This document shows, in pieces, positions 26,938 through 38,901 of a stretch of DNA of 64,000 nt (its first letter is position 1; the number at the start of each line of letters is the position of its first letter). Made by a program: the position numbers and the translations under genes. The notes below the pieces were generated by a model. That model saw nothing but the letters and a program-made list of their open reading frames with translations, was not told the origin of the DNA and did no database searches. This DNA is from Dipylidium caninum (taxonomy: Eukaryota > Platyhelminthes > Cestoda > Cyclophyllidea > Dipylidiidae): positions 434,001 through 498,000 of the forward strand of contig QEYB01000654.1 in the NCBI GenBank assembly GCA_017562135.1. The letters are read 5' to 3'.

Positions 26938-27763
26938 GGGCGCCGCTTCTTCTTCTTCTTCTCCCCCCCCCCTTCGCCATTCCGTCTCCGGTCTTGTTTT
27001 TATTCGTTCTTATGGAATCCCCTCTACGGTTGTGCCGCTCCCCTCTTTATCGCACTCGCGTCAAGTTATTGTGTTATGCCCCTTGAAATAGCGAGATGTC
27101 TGTGTCGTGTGTACTAGCGCCACTTTCCCCCTCCACCCGTTCTCTTTCTCTCTCCCCCGCAAGGTTAGTGATCGTGCGTGCGTGTTTGTGTGTGTGTGTG
27201 GTAAAAATGTTTGCTTAAATATTAGCGTTGCCGTCAAATGAGGTGCTCTTCTCCCTCCTTGCCCTCATCGCCTCGACCGTCGGCGGCTCCGGCAGTCGAG
27301 GCTTCCTCTCACACCGCAGCAGCCACCTCCTTCCTCCACGCCGTCGCACTTCACAGTGCTGTGGCACAATTTCTCGCAACCCCATTTAATCGCCTGCCTA
27401 TTCGGACTCAAACAGGGGGAAAAGGGCTCACACCGGGATGGTTGTAAATGGCGGGGTAATCGCTCTGCGCAAGTCCAAGGTGTGTGCAACATCAGCGCTC
27501 TGGTGGACTTCACCCAGGCCTGTTTAGCGTCGCAATCCAACGGGGTGTCCCTGGCACAAGACGCACAACCGGGAGGCTCCATAGAGAGAAGACTGCGCCG
27601 AATGTGAAGTCGAGTGTGAGGGAAACGACTCGAGGCATCTCCATCATGTCTCACGACCCTCCCCGATGGTGGAAAGTGCGTGAATATGTGGGGCAAGTGG
27701 ATTGCAGGTCGTAAAACTCGAAGTAGTGGGCGGAGGTGGCCACCCCCCAGCGAAAATAATTAT
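26938..27763. other. ACLY 3' flank / convergent region
   Basis: Non-coding sequence downstream of the ACLY stop. It contains short GT runs near 27185-27200 and no convincing exon. ACLY has no AATAAA close to its stop; the first good candidate is AATAAT at 27755-27760, inside a nearly symmetrical AATAATTATTTTATTA segment that also carries the poly(A) signal of the opposing gene. Confidence 0.45.
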
Positions 27764-27769
27764 TTTATT
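27764..27769 (-). terminator. Poly(A) signal AATAAA of the KLHDC9-like gene
   Basis: TTTATT on the plus strand reads AATAAA on the minus strand, about 220 nt after the KLHDC9-like stop. The overlapping plus-strand AATAAT could serve ACLY, so the two convergent genes may end within the same few tens of bases. Confidence 0.55.
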
Positions 27770-27988
27770 AGAGTGTTTTAATTACGAATTCCGACTCGTC
27801 AAATGTGTGTATGATTTTGGAATGCACATTTTACTAGTCATATAAACAACAAATGGTCAAATTTGGAACCTCTGTCATTCGCCGTTCGAGTTAATAGAGG
27901 TTTCGGTGATTCGTGGAGACATCGCAGCTTTGGACAAGAAAGATTTTACAAAGTGGAATCCACAGTTGTGTGACGTTGGTGCTTTCCA

Positions 27989-30900
27989 CTAGTCGGTGCA
28001 AATGAGACGAGAGAGCGTCCGAATGGGCCTCTGGCCGCTGCCCAACCCGCCCTGCAGCCAGGCCGTCCCGTCGACCGGGCTCACGGCGCGCACCGCGTAG
28101 CACCGCCTATCCTCCATCTCACCGAGGCTAAACGGGCAAAAGCCGAGGCTCTTGTGATTTCAAATGCCACAGAGAAAAATAACAACAACTTAAACTGTGT
28201 AGGCGGTCCCAGAAACAGACAGTAATGCCCCCGCAGCCACTAATTCAACAAAAAAGCCACTAGTCTCAAATCTCTTATCGAAATCCAGGCGGGAGGCCGT
28301 GAAAAACGAATACAAGTCTATGGAGGGGATAAAAAAGCCCAAGGCCAACGCGTTCAGCACGCCCTCAGGCCAAATCTGTCCCATACCTCTGCTGCAATGA
28401 GGGGATAGAGAAATTTTGGCGGGATTTTGCCAACCCTAAGGCACCCGCGGCGCGTCAAGTCGGCACAAACCCGACGGGCTTCTCGACACTTCATCATCCC
28501 AATAACTAGAATGAAATCGCACCACGAAACTCCTCACCGTCGCATTCCACATACAGGAGGTTTGTCAGGTTTCATGAGTTTTGGGTGTAATGCGCCTCCT
28601 ACGAGGAGCAAAACTAAGAGAGCGGATAAAGGACGACACAATGTTTGTTAATAATTTTAAATTGTAGAAAGAGTTAAGAAAAATCCTGCCAATTAGACTA
28701 ATCTCGGAGAGTAAATATTACTGAGGTCCAATTGATGCTTGTTAGACTCATGGAGCGTGAAGAGAGGAGGGGAAAAATGCCTAATGACTGGAGGAGGGGG
28801 AAGGGGGGGGGGGGGGTAGAGTCTAAAGTATGAAGTGCCACTTACGAGAAGACCTTAGTTGGGGAGAAACAGACGAGGGCCTCGCCGTTGGGATCTTTTT
28901 GGAGGGCGTTGAAACCCTCACCTCCCCCAATCAAAACGCCATCGCCACCCGAAATGGCATAATGACCGCGTATTCCACTACATTATTTGTGAGAAGGGAA
29001 AAAAGAACAGTGGTTTATTACCTTCTTTAATTACTTTACTAAACATAAATGAGTGGAACAGAGGATGGAATCATCAGATACTCACTAACAGGACGTCAGA
29101 TCATCTCCCTTGAAGTAATTGAAAAGACCGAGTGGTGCGCGAGTCGCAAGAATGTTAAAGCAAAAAATGGAAAACACTACTACTGATTTGTTTCGACGAA
29201 AATTCAGTTTATGGCTTTTAGCAAACGATAAGAATGCTTCGTTAGAGAAGTAAATTCTTTACACGCTTTCCAAAGGAAAATTAATTTTACGTTGTAACTG
29301 AGACGGTGGTGATGGTGGCATCTTTATGGATGTTCGTATGGCAGAGTAATAAGAATTGGACAGAAATGTTTCCTTAGCAAGGCAAGAAACATCGTCCTGG
29401 GGATTTTGCGCAAAAGTAGTCGGGCGAACTGTCCTATTTCTACGCTCAACAAAAGCCATTCGGTTAAGAAAACATTTTTTTTTCTATTGTATTGACTGTT
29501 GAACTTGAAACCTACTGCTAGCTACCACCACAAACATTTGTCCTCAACATAAACAAATTCGTTTAATCGCCTCAACTTCTCCCAACACGTGATCAGGAGA
29601 TCTGCAATGAGGTGGTACGATCTGGGTGAAAGATGTCTTCCTAGGATATGAATCCATCAAATTAACACAAATTCAGTCCTGCAAAAAAATAATTTTAACC
29701 TTCAAGACGAAGTAAACATTTTAAAATTGCAGTATTGTCCATGCAACATTCCGAGTCGTAAATTAAACACTGTTCTTAAATGCCACTTCGTTACTTCTCC
29801 CGACCTACGTAAAGCGGCAGGGAAAAAGTATGCAAAAAATCTACTTGCGGAACTACTACCATCCTGAGAGTAGAAACTACGAGGCATTGAGAGAGTAAAA
29901 GCGAGAAAATCAAGTAAGGTGATATTACTCGTTTTTCTTAGCACATACATTTGGCACAACCTGGACTCTGCGATTGGCGAGCATCCCATTCGAGTAAAGC
30001 ATTTTAATAATCGAGTAACAGCCTCACAGCAGTCGGTTTGGCAGTCGAAAACAATGTCAAATGGAGCTGTGAAGGTTTCTGCAAAATCCGTTGCTCGACC
30101 GCCAACTATCAAGGCCGTGTGAGCAGTAAGCGGACTTATAGTGTGATGGCTTCTCGAAGCCGCTGTCGAAGGCATTTCCGAGTATACAAAAGGCGACTGT
30201 TTATTGCCCAAAGGACTATTAGAATTTTGGTCTGAGATATCAATGTGACCTAAAATGAAAGGATGACAAGTGAGGGATATCTTACCACGGAGAATGTAAC
30301 TACTGCAATATTTCCTCTGAGTCCTAAGTGAACCCTCTCGACCGATCACCAGAGCAGCAATTTGATCCTTCCTTGTCACGAGAGGAACAAGTGAGTGACC
30401 AGACAGACCCGCGCCTTTGGGGAAACCTTGCAAAAGCGGTTCACTCACAGCGGATGGCAGCCAGTGGCCAGAGTTTGTGTCAAAGACATGAACACCAGCA
30501 GATCTGGCTTTACCATTCCAACCACCTAAAAATATGATTTTAATTGTTAATAGATTAAAATAATTATTTGAGGTGGTACGTCTGGTTTGACTTCAATCGA
30601 AATATTGTGAATTTAAGCAGAGATGTCACTCACCTACAAAACAAAGACAGCCACTGGGATGATGAGGAACACACTGATGTTGACTCAAAAAAGGTGAATC
30701 AGCTGTTGTTACTTCCGTCCACTGACCGATTAAAGGGGATATTTGAATCTTGTAAAACGAATTCCGGCACAGTTGTGATTTATTAGATGCATTAGAAATG
30801 CCGCCATGAATGAAGAAGTAGTCACCAATTATTGCCCCTGTAAATATATCTAAGAGTAGTTTCGTCGTTGTAATAAAAAACAACTTCACCATGCGGATAT

Positions 30901-31448
30901 TAGCAGTAAACTCGAGTGTTAACAGTGATTCCACACAAGACTCAATTGCTTCAAAAGTGATTCCACACAAGACTCAATTGCTTCAAAGGTTGACAGTAGA
31001 ACGAGAACGAGGCAATGAACAAGTCGCTTATTTGCTACTCCTAACCGATAAGTGCCACGCGAATGGGCATGACCTTGGTTGCAGTTATGAAACTCTTGTC
31101 TAAAGGTTTTATGAATATAATTCTCTTTACAGTGCCGACATAATTAAGAGTAGTGGAAAGTGTTCCATGATGCAGCTCAAAGGGTTCGCTGGTAAAATCC
31201 GCCACAACTTAGGCCTTCATCGAAAGCCACCCTATAAAGCACCGTTAAAGGTACTCGGTTAATATATGTGATTGTCATTTTTCCCTCACACTTACCGAGT
31301 TGTTTAGTAAAGTGCGACATAAAAAGAAGCGTCGAGAGTTTACCTCCATGTCTACCAATTTAACTTCCCATGGGACTTACCTGCGTGGTATGCCACAGGT
31401 GGCCCTACTTCATCGTCAACCGCTTCCCAACGAATGACTTTCGGCCAG
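27989..31448 (-). CDS. KLHDC9: KLHDC9-like kelch-repeat protein
   Basis: Kelch-domain protein of unknown biochemical role; kelch propellers bind partner proteins. Exons in transcript order: 31448-31381 (5' end uncertain), 30837-30634, 30525-30286, 30249-29961, 28977-28846 and 28127-27989, about 355 residues with all phases agreeing. Kelch blades show as YFFIHGG, CFVGGWNGKARSAG, HTALIVGG, GVLIGGGEG and AWLQGGLGSGQRP. The strongest family mark is VIGREGSLRTQRKY, matching the AGREGGIHTQRRY segment I recall for human KLHDC9; VEC-like ends of blades also fit. The first coding exon has no ATG in frame, so another 5' exon is expected beyond 31448. Third positions are not G/C-biased here, unlike ACLY and SENP. 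The gene is convergent with ACLY. Confidence 0.78.
30250..30285 (-). other. 36-bp micro-intron in the KLHDC9-like gene
   Basis: The minus strand reads a perfect donor GTAAGA and ends CATTTTAG, only 36 nt apart. The length is a multiple of three and the segment has no stop, so retention would insert 12 residues. Splicing would join the kelch strand SSYILRG directly to HIDISDQN. Introns this small are known in flatworms. Confidence 0.6.
30924..30987. repeat. 32-bp tandem duplication
   Basis: AGTGATTCCACACAAGACTC and the following 12 bases occur twice head to tail, starting at 30924 and 30956, with no visible difference. The repeat lies in the first KLHDC9-like intron. Confidence 0.92.
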
Positions 31449-33003
31449 CTATTTGTAAGTGCTCGCAATCATGGGAACAGTACTTGGGCTGGGTGACAGT
31501 AATTTTGCGCATTTTTACTTTCACGAAGGGTTTGAAGCTAAGTGGCGAAAACGACCAACTAAACTACAGTACATTTAAACAGCGCAAACTACTCGTTATT
31601 CAGTAGAACGAAAATAAGGATGTTAAAATTGATGAAACTCTCTCCAAAAGCGTTGTTTTCACAGATGGGCTTCATTGTTTACCTTCATAGTAGGGGAACA
31701 CGCATAAATCATTTACCGAACTTTATTTTACAACTTAAGTTAGAATTACGACCAAAGGATAGGCCATTAAACGCGGCTGATTTTCCGTATCTTGAGATCC
31801 TTAGCTGGTGCACATCGTAAACAACGTTTTTGTATCACCTGCAGATATTCCCAGCAAGTTGTCCCAGCATCGTTTCACTGATGATCTTACCCCTGAGATT
31901 ATTTAATTTCTCCACTACGTAGACGATTGTAAGAGCGGTTTTAGCAGGCAAAACTACTTTTTGTTGCATATACACAAAAAGAAAGTGTCTACCCCTGGTT
32001 TATCGACTAGATCTTCAGAAACAAACTTATCACCATTTTCAAGTTTACTAAATAATTTTAAATCAAACAAGGCGAACCTACCCATTCAACAAATGTTAAA
32101 AATGGCATTGTGACAATGAGCATCTGTCTCAAACAGGTATTTTGTCCTCACACAGGCACTTCGAGGTACACAGCCTCTTTAAATAGTGAAGCATTTTGGT
32201 CGCGTTTAAAGGCTGTTTTAACCAATCGTTGTTAACACGGTTGCCGGTGTTCTATTCACCGAATGGTAAGAGACGCAGTGAATTCATAACATTTGAGGTT
32301 TGGAGCACAACAGTAGGTCCAGCCAAATGATTAATTGTGATGGAAATGCCGGTTGAAAAATTTATAACCGCATTGGGACATAAAGGTATTGACAGCAGGC
32401 TTCATTAAACTGTCGTTCATTTACTACGCAGTTCCAAAAATTCTCCCAAGCTACCGTCTCAAACTCTCTACCCTAAGGAAGGTGTTACAAATGCAGCTGT
32501 TTATACATACACACTTTTTTTACCGGATTATCAGACTCTGATGAGTCTTTGAGGCGCCTTTATGATCGTTCATACCGAGCCCGTGGAAATATTAAGCTAA
32601 CATACGCGGTTATTGTCTTCCAACGAAATGTTCCGCATAAGTTCACCTCGACTGTCTTCGCCTGTCACTCATCCTGCCTTCTCAGCCAATTGAGTGGTTG
32701 TGTCAGCGTGCCCAAGGTCACAAAACGGGTACAAATAAATAGTTTTTTCGGGAGAAGCGGGGCACCAAGGGAGGCGAACGCGTTATGAAGACCCTCGAGG
32801 TCGTCTGCTCGGATACCTCCTCCGGATGTCACTCGGAGAGCTCAACTAGCTCTTCCTCCTTCTCGTCAAGTATGTGCTTCACTTGAATTCACCTGTTTCC
32901 CAAAGTTAATTAAATTACGCCCGATTGGAGTGGGTCTCATTGCACAAAATTTAAGTGTATTTTTTTTCAAGATTGTGAGTTTACTTAATTTCTTACTGAC
33001 GAG
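31449..33003. other. Region between the KLHDC9-like gene and a plus-strand exon candidate
   Basis: It probably holds the 5' end and promoter of the KLHDC9-like gene, and may hold upstream exons of the plus-strand gene whose exon lies at 33004. I looked for the Arg-His-Gly-x-Arg and His-Asp motifs of a histidine acid phosphatase and did not find them. Confidence 0.35.
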
Positions 33004-33130
33004 GGTATCGACGAGGCGAAGCACTGGAGTTACGATAAGGCACCGGGGATCCCGCTTCTAATCCAGTGCGGTAATCATTGTTCCCGCACTGACATAGTCA
33101 AGAAACCATTTCCACTCGAGTACGAATTAT
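33004..33130 (+). CDS. Exon candidate: C-terminal part of a histidine acid phosphatase
   Basis: A 127-nt open segment between an AG acceptor and a good donor (GTGAGT) encodes EAKHWSYDKAPGIPLL then IQCGNHCSRTDIV. Lysosomal/prostatic acid phosphatases have, near their C-terminus, a similar short run of Pro-Leu followed by a Gly-Cys...Cys pair and then a Phe/Pro-rich stretch, so I suggest that family. Third codon positions fit coding sequence. The catalytic exons were not found in the window, so this may be a gene remnant, a terminal exon with distant partners, or another secreted protein. Confidence 0.35.
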
Positions 33131-34331
33131 GTGAGTAACTTTCTGCGAAGTTACTACTTCCCAGCGGTGATACGCGAGATGACGGATCCCATAATTCACA
33201 TAAACCCACAGCAGCCGAAAAATGACTGTGAGGGCTGAAAGAATCCCGAGGGGGAGAAGAGGTTGGCACTCTTCCCCCTCTGATATGTAAATTACCATCT
33301 ACAACACTTCTGACAGAGCGTAAATGTCTTTCACCCCACCAACGGCTATATTTAGAGCTATTTACTTCACGACTAGGTGGATTCACACTCATAGCCATTC
33401 GCTTGTAGAGACTTGACTTGCGTGCAAAAAAAACGTTAGCCTGAAAACGGTAGGCGAATTTGATGCTGCTTCACGGGAGAGGACAACAGCCGCCACGCTG
33501 GCGTGATAATGTGGCTGCTTGGATTTAATTCTTTATCTGGTTCTGGCAACGCCAGCGCAGCCGCGAATGACGCGCCTTATTTTCTGTTCAAAATATCAAC
33601 TAACTGTTTCGCTAAATGCCCCTTTAATTAAATCGCTTTGCATATTAATCATACAGTCTGTTTCTCGCATATTATTTAGGGGTATTTAATTGTTTTGTGA
33701 TAAGTCACGAATTTGTATAACAAAGTTAAATTGTAATGAATTTTGACCCTTTGTCAACAGTTGATAATTATTAATGAAGCCTAAAGGTAAAATAAGCTGA
33801 TTTATTCAAATTGTCATCCGTTACCCAGTTATTAGGCGTACTTTCTTTTAATGAATACCCACCACTTCTCCAACGATATTACATTACTTTTTGCGTAGAA
33901 CTCGTGGCTCTTTAGGCGCAAAAAATTAACAATTAACCCAAAGAGGGGCTCTGTCATCCAAAATTCCCGATGAAGTCATTAAAGTTCTCGTAAAATCCTG
34001 GCAGAAGTGGCTCTAGACCTCATAACCACAGCCCCATTGCCGAACATTCTAACATAATAACATGATCTGGTGAGAGATGAGGAGAGAAAGCGGACGTTCT
34101 TCGGTGAAAAGTACTAGTTGACAGCTCTGCACATCTTGCCGGAATTTGTCATTAAGTTCACGTTGCTGTCCGTGTAGGCCCCAAAGTTTCCGGAAAGGGG
34201 GCCATCCACAATACCATTCAGGAGAGGGACACTTTCCCCCAAGACGACAGGTTCCCCACTCGTAGCCGACATCGAAGTAGTATGTTTTTAAAGGAGCATA
34301 AAAGCCACCTTGGGTACCATGCGAGTTTCAG
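33131..34331. other. Non-coding interval
   Basis: AT-rich in its first 900 bases. A plus-strand segment at about 34178-34249 has coding-like third positions, but its phase does not fit the exon at 34332. Nothing else stands out. Confidence 0.35.
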
Positions 34332-35965
34332 AACCATCGGAATGACCTCACGCCTTCCTTGTCTTGTCGAGGCTCGAGTGACTCCTGCCGCAAATGCATT
34401 CCGCGTTCGGCGAGCAGACGCATCAGACTGAAGTGCTACGAGCCGGTGAGACTGTGGACCTGCCGCAAGAATTGCACCGACGGCGGCATCCAATTGATGG
34501 ACCCCCGCGGACCCTGTTGTTCGAGCCGGTGCCGAGGGAGGATGAGGTGAGTCTTCTCCTCGCCCCTCTCCCCCCCCGTCCGCCGCCTCCCGCCTCCTCG
34601 CCGCTCCCGACGGCAAGGCAACGAAGAGAAGTGATATAAAAAACCGAAGATATTCCCGTATCTGGCGTAGACCTTTCCCAAAGTGGCGAAAATTTAGTCA
34701 ATCATCCTCTAGGGAAGTCCTCTCCTCGTCTTCCCTGACCTCCCCGACCCTTCCTGGCAGGCTGCTCGATGAGGGTTGCCAATTCTTTTCGCAGAAGCTC
34801 GACCACGAGACAAAATTTTGACCGCCCCACGGTCACGAGATCCGCATTCCCCCCTGTCACATTGTCATCGGCCTCGTGTGCAGTTGAGCCACAATGCAAT
34901 TAGGCTGCACGCCTTGTTTACCTGTCAGAGGCAAATCCACTTTTCCATCCCATGACAGTGTGATTGAGAGGTTGACAAAAGAACGCTTTTTTTCCGTCCC
35001 ACGAACCGCACTCGCACTCAGCCGGTGAAGCGAGCGCTTCATCTTGCAGAACTTCCTTGGCTCTGTTTTGCCTGCCTTCCTCAGTTCAACTGTATCTTCT
35101 CCGCTGACCTTCTCGACGATGCCAATCGGGTAATCCCATCGGGGTGCTAAAAGAGGCTCGGTTTAACTCCAGGGGAATGTAATCCTAAAATCCCGGCAAA
35201 AAGGCGACGGAAAGGAAAACATTTGCTTATTTTCTTAAAATAGTCTAAGCTAATTTCGTACGCGGCATCGACATCCGCCTCGGATGACGGAAGTGGGTCA
35301 GAGAAGCGATTCCTCGGACGTAATAGGCGCCTTTATGGTGATCTTTCAGCTCTTTCGGCCGTCGTCTACACAGGCAAATGTACGGCATCCAGTTGACCTC
35401 GCCCGAGCCCTTCTACGTGGAGTATCCGCGCAGTTCGCCAATTCAGGCCTCGGTGCCGCGAAAGGCGTCGCCGAGGGTCATGGGCCTGACAAAATCGCCG
35501 ATTCGTCGTAGAAGCTCGTCGCTCATCCACCGATCAGTCTCGCCTGGCTGGCGTGTGGGCGCGCGTTACCGACGTCGGTCCTCCTCGCCGCGATGTTACT
35601 CGCCCGCCTCCATGCACCGCTCCATGTCGATGGACAGGCGATCGCGAAGGCATCACATGGCGCACAAACCCTTCCGCTCGAGGTCGTACGCCAATTACGG
35701 CTTTACAGAGGAGGAGGAGGAGGCCGAGGTGATGGTCGGACGCGGCGGTGGGAGGTAGTTGATAATTGGGGCTACGGGCCCCCCCCCCCCCGTCGGGCTC
35801 TTTCAAGTGGAATAACCCTCGACTTTCAGGTACATTTACGTAAATCCGGACTACATAAGGCGTTACCACGGCTATCACGGGATGAATGAGAGTTTCACCT
35901 CGTCCGGAAGCAGTGAACAACCGCACTATCATCGGCACGACGTCCTCAGTGGCAGCGACTACTGA
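34332..35965 (+). CDS. Unrecognised protein: cysteine-rich module plus Arg/Ser-rich region
   Basis: Three exons join in phase: 34332-34546, 35374-35754 and 35830-35965; an earlier exon with the start codon is probably missing. The first exon has a tight Cys pattern (C-x6-C-x2-C-x12-C-x8-C-x3-C-x13-CC-x3-C), including DSCRKCIP, LKCYEP and GPCCSSRC, which suggests a disulphide-bonded secreted module. The second exon is basic, with [20 protein letters not shown] and RRSRRHH, and ends in an acidic stretch (EEEEEAE). The third ends in a Tyr/His/Ser-rich tail (YIRRYHGYHG). Codon third positions are strongly G/C, as in ACLY, which supports real coding. The module end CC-x3-C recalls VWC or cystine-knot domains, but I cannot assign it. 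I do not recognise the protein. Confidence 0.68.
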
Positions 35966-36213
35966 CAGGCGTCAAGTTATCCATCAGCCAAAATCTTGAC
36001 CACTTCGTTCGTATTTCAAATGGCCCACGTACACTACTGTCTGAAGGTAAGCCTTTCGTCTCCGCTGTTTACCCCTGAATCCGCCATTTTTTGGGGTGAA
36101 ATGCAATCTTCATCACATGATCCTCGTATTTACATTCTCCTCGGCAAATCTGCACACACTTTTCGACCTGTTCACTGAATGACGTTTATGGCTCAAATGA
36201 TAAAGGAAGACAC

Positions 36214-36219
36214 AATAAA
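36214..36219 (+). terminator. Poly(A) signal AATAAA
   Basis: It lies about 250 nt after the stop of the Cys+Arg/Ser gene on the same strand and probably ends its transcript. Confidence 0.5.
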
Positions 36220-36302
36220 TCCCATTTGATTCGCCTTTCTTTTACTTTTTTTCGCCTGGTCGGCCACGTTAACGGGGGAAAAAGACGAGGCGGTCGCCAG
36301 AC

Positions 36303-36433
36303 CTGTCGGCCCCGCCACTCGCAGGTCAGCAGGTCGGGCGGGAACATCACAAAAACGCCTGATTCCACGTCGACGCCATTCGGTGTGGAGTACGCGACTA
36401 CCGTGACGGGCGCCTCGGCGAAGCGGTAGAAGA
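36303..36433 (-). CDS. Isolated minus-strand exon candidate
   Basis: Between an acceptor (ATTTGAG) and a weak donor (GTCTGG) lie 131 nt encoding 43 residues: FYRFAEAPVTVVAY, then STPNGVDVESGVFVMF, then PPDLLTCEWRGRQ. Nearly every third position is G or C, and the alternation of beta-branched and polar residues looks like a beta-rich extracellular domain. The frame upstream is closed by a stop just before the acceptor. Partner exons were not found, and I do not recognise the family. The plus strand here also reads open but with poorer codon use. Confidence 0.42.
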
Positions 36434-38504
36434 CTCAAATAGGTGGAAATTGGCGGGTCCTCGACACTTTTCCAAGTGTGTGAACCGGTGATTGACAAGG
36501 AGGGAGAGAAAGTGGGATTCAGGCGACTTCAGAAAAAAAAAGTGGTGCGATGGGGCCAAACCCATGCCAAAAATGGGTAAAAAAAGATGGCAGGCGAAAT
36601 TTGGCGCGTTTTCACGCGGTATCGAGAAGGCTTGTCGAGGTCTCGGGGAACACGCAGAATAATGACACGGTGTTACGAAGCCCAAGTCAATGACGCCACT
36701 GGAGTATTTCAATTAACCCAAAGTGCTATAATATTAATGAAAGTATAAACGTTAAATAAGCGGTAAAAGACGCCTTGGTCAGAGCAAACCCTCAAGTGAC
36801 GTTAGTACAGCCTGTCAAAGCGTTGTTCTTCCATAGGACGCCAATGAAAAGGGTTTTCGTTTCGACCAAAACCACTCAACTGACTGCACACGGCCAAGAC
36901 TCACGAGCGAAACACAACTGCGATCTAGCAATACTTCTCTAATAACTTTTCTTCTCACCACCGCCGACACGATGCCCAACCGTTGCAAAAGTTGAGACCT
37001 CATCAGATTGTGGCACTAGACGCCCCGTGGTGACTTGTTCTCCGTCACCACATCTGCCAACAATCGGGATTAAGTTTGACTAACAAAGTGGCGGTAGAAC
37101 AGCGGGTAGATGTGTTCGAAAATGTGCGGCGTCGGGTGAGGAAAAACGACTAGTAAAGTAAATACGCCACCCATAGCTAAATAATCGAGTAAAAATTTGT
37201 TAAAGGGGAAATTATCCATTGTCGAGGCTGAAGCGCAGAATGCAATAATAAAAACCGCACTTTAACATGTTCTCAGGCCGTTGGAGAGAAATAAAAAGCA
37301 GTTTTCCCGGAAGGATGTTTTACGCAGTTAGTTGTTATGTTTAAGGCATTACCATCCTATGTGAATTTGTACATTCCTTCGGAGATTGATAATTGCACAC
37401 ACAGCTACTTCTCGACAGCAAAGAGGGTCGAATAAATTCCCACAAATGGTACACACACGAACACAAACGCGACGAAAATTTTGATTGGTGTAAGGTTAAC
37501 GTGGTTGAGATTAGAATTGTTACACAAATTGACTCAGTCATAAAACAAAATGTTACGAAGAAAAGATGCACTTTGCTCCATTATATTATATCTTAAAAAT
37601 GCATTTGTTATACGCAGTGTAAAATAAACATTTACCAATATCCCACGATTTTAAATTAGGAAATGTTCGGAGAAGCTCTTAACGCCAACCTGTGTTGCAA
37701 AAGTTTAGAATAAATAAATGAAACGTAAATTGAGCGTAACATGCCAATGAAAACGGCTCTTGATGGAAAATTATCATTAAGCTTTAACACTCGAAGCCTT
37801 CGTCATTTCGTACGATTCGCCCGTCGGTCCCTGCGACCTGTTGATGTTTCCTTTATTAAGCCCACTTCCTTTAAGACCCGACTTCATTTTAATAGTGTTA
37901 CTGTCCACGAATAACTCCTTATTTGCAATGCGGCTATTCAGCGTTTCAACTTTACGTATGGCGACAATGCCTGCTGAAAAATGTCTTTCGTTATTACTAT
38001 TTCGTAAAAAGTCGTTCTTCTACGTGCCACCCAGATTGCCCCAAATTACTTAGTTCGTGGCCAAGTTGGCAAACTTCCTTGTCAATTAACCCTCTTCTAT
38101 TAATCGAGGATGTTCTGTCTCAGGTAAAATGGATGTGAATAGACTTAGCCTCGAAGTAACCCGGTGCACACTTCGATGGGAAAGGAGCACCGAATGGCGA
38201 ACACCGTCATTAATCACAAGGGCAGCGAGTGTGATTCCTAACACCGACACCTTCGGACCAACTTCCCCAGTAGTCATTTTATGCTAGGAAAGTCACATAC
38301 TTAGGGAAAAGTAGGCCCAGTTACAGACGGAGAGCCCATGCACCTCAGTCATTGCGACGTCCAGCCGGTTTATTTCTTCACACACACCAAACCTCAGGTG
38401 CAAAACACGGACATCGACGTGTGCAACATGTTAGGAGGCTTCTAATCTGGCAAGGAGATGACGCTCTGACAGGTACAAGGTAAACATCCGCGTCACATTT
38501 CCAG
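36434..38504. other. Mostly non-coding interval
   Basis: AT-rich. A stretch at about 38110-38280 is open on both strands with coding-like composition but no consistent splice boundaries. I see no gene I can support. Confidence 0.35.
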
Positions 38505-38575
38505 GAAAGTGGGCTTCAGCCAAACAAGATCATCTCCAAATCGTCCTTCGAGAGGCAGAAGAAGAAGATGACGAG
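38505..38575 (+). CDS. Short plus-strand exon candidate
   Basis: Seventy-one nucleotides follow a good acceptor (ATTTCCAG) and precede a GTGTGG donor. One frame reads QPNKIISKSSFERQKKKMTR with G/C third positions; a second frame reads an acidic helix ending EEEDDE. Both are open, so the frame is not decided and the protein is unknown. Confidence 0.25.
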
Positions 38576-38901
38576 GTGTGGTGGGAAATAAGACCGACGT
38601 CGACGAACGACGGTCCACGTGATTGTTAACCACAACATAAATTCAACACATTTTTGGGACTTCCACTCATTCTCGAAAGCAAATTTCCGAGCATTTGGCA
38701 TTAACTCAGATGTTTGGAGTATTTTCAGTCATAAATTCGAGTATGGAAGGCAGCAAAAGTGGAAAAAAGCGGGTCACAGAATTATCGGCCACCTTGTTTC
38801 ACACTCCGGCGTCCCTCACACTCAGTAAACTCACAGTCTGGGCAAGGAGAAGCACCAACATGTAAAATAAAAATGCATTTAACACCTCGAACTTCAAGTG
38901 T

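Noticed and set aside
28190..28384. 64-codon minus-strand ORF inside the KLHDC9-like gene
   Set aside because: It lies in the last intron. The neighbouring exons join in phase without it, and it has no kelch motif.
29702..29960. Continuation of the KLHDC9-like frame beyond 29961
   Set aside because: The frame stays open, but the phase and protein match require splicing at CAG-GTTGTG (29961) to the exon starting at 28977. The extension has no kelch similarity.
31381..31448. Plus-strand reading WPYFIVNRFPTNDF with a GTAAGT donor
   Set aside because: Its acceptor is poor. The minus-strand reading of the same bases gives the expected first KLHDC9-like exon, with a perfect donor and correct phase.
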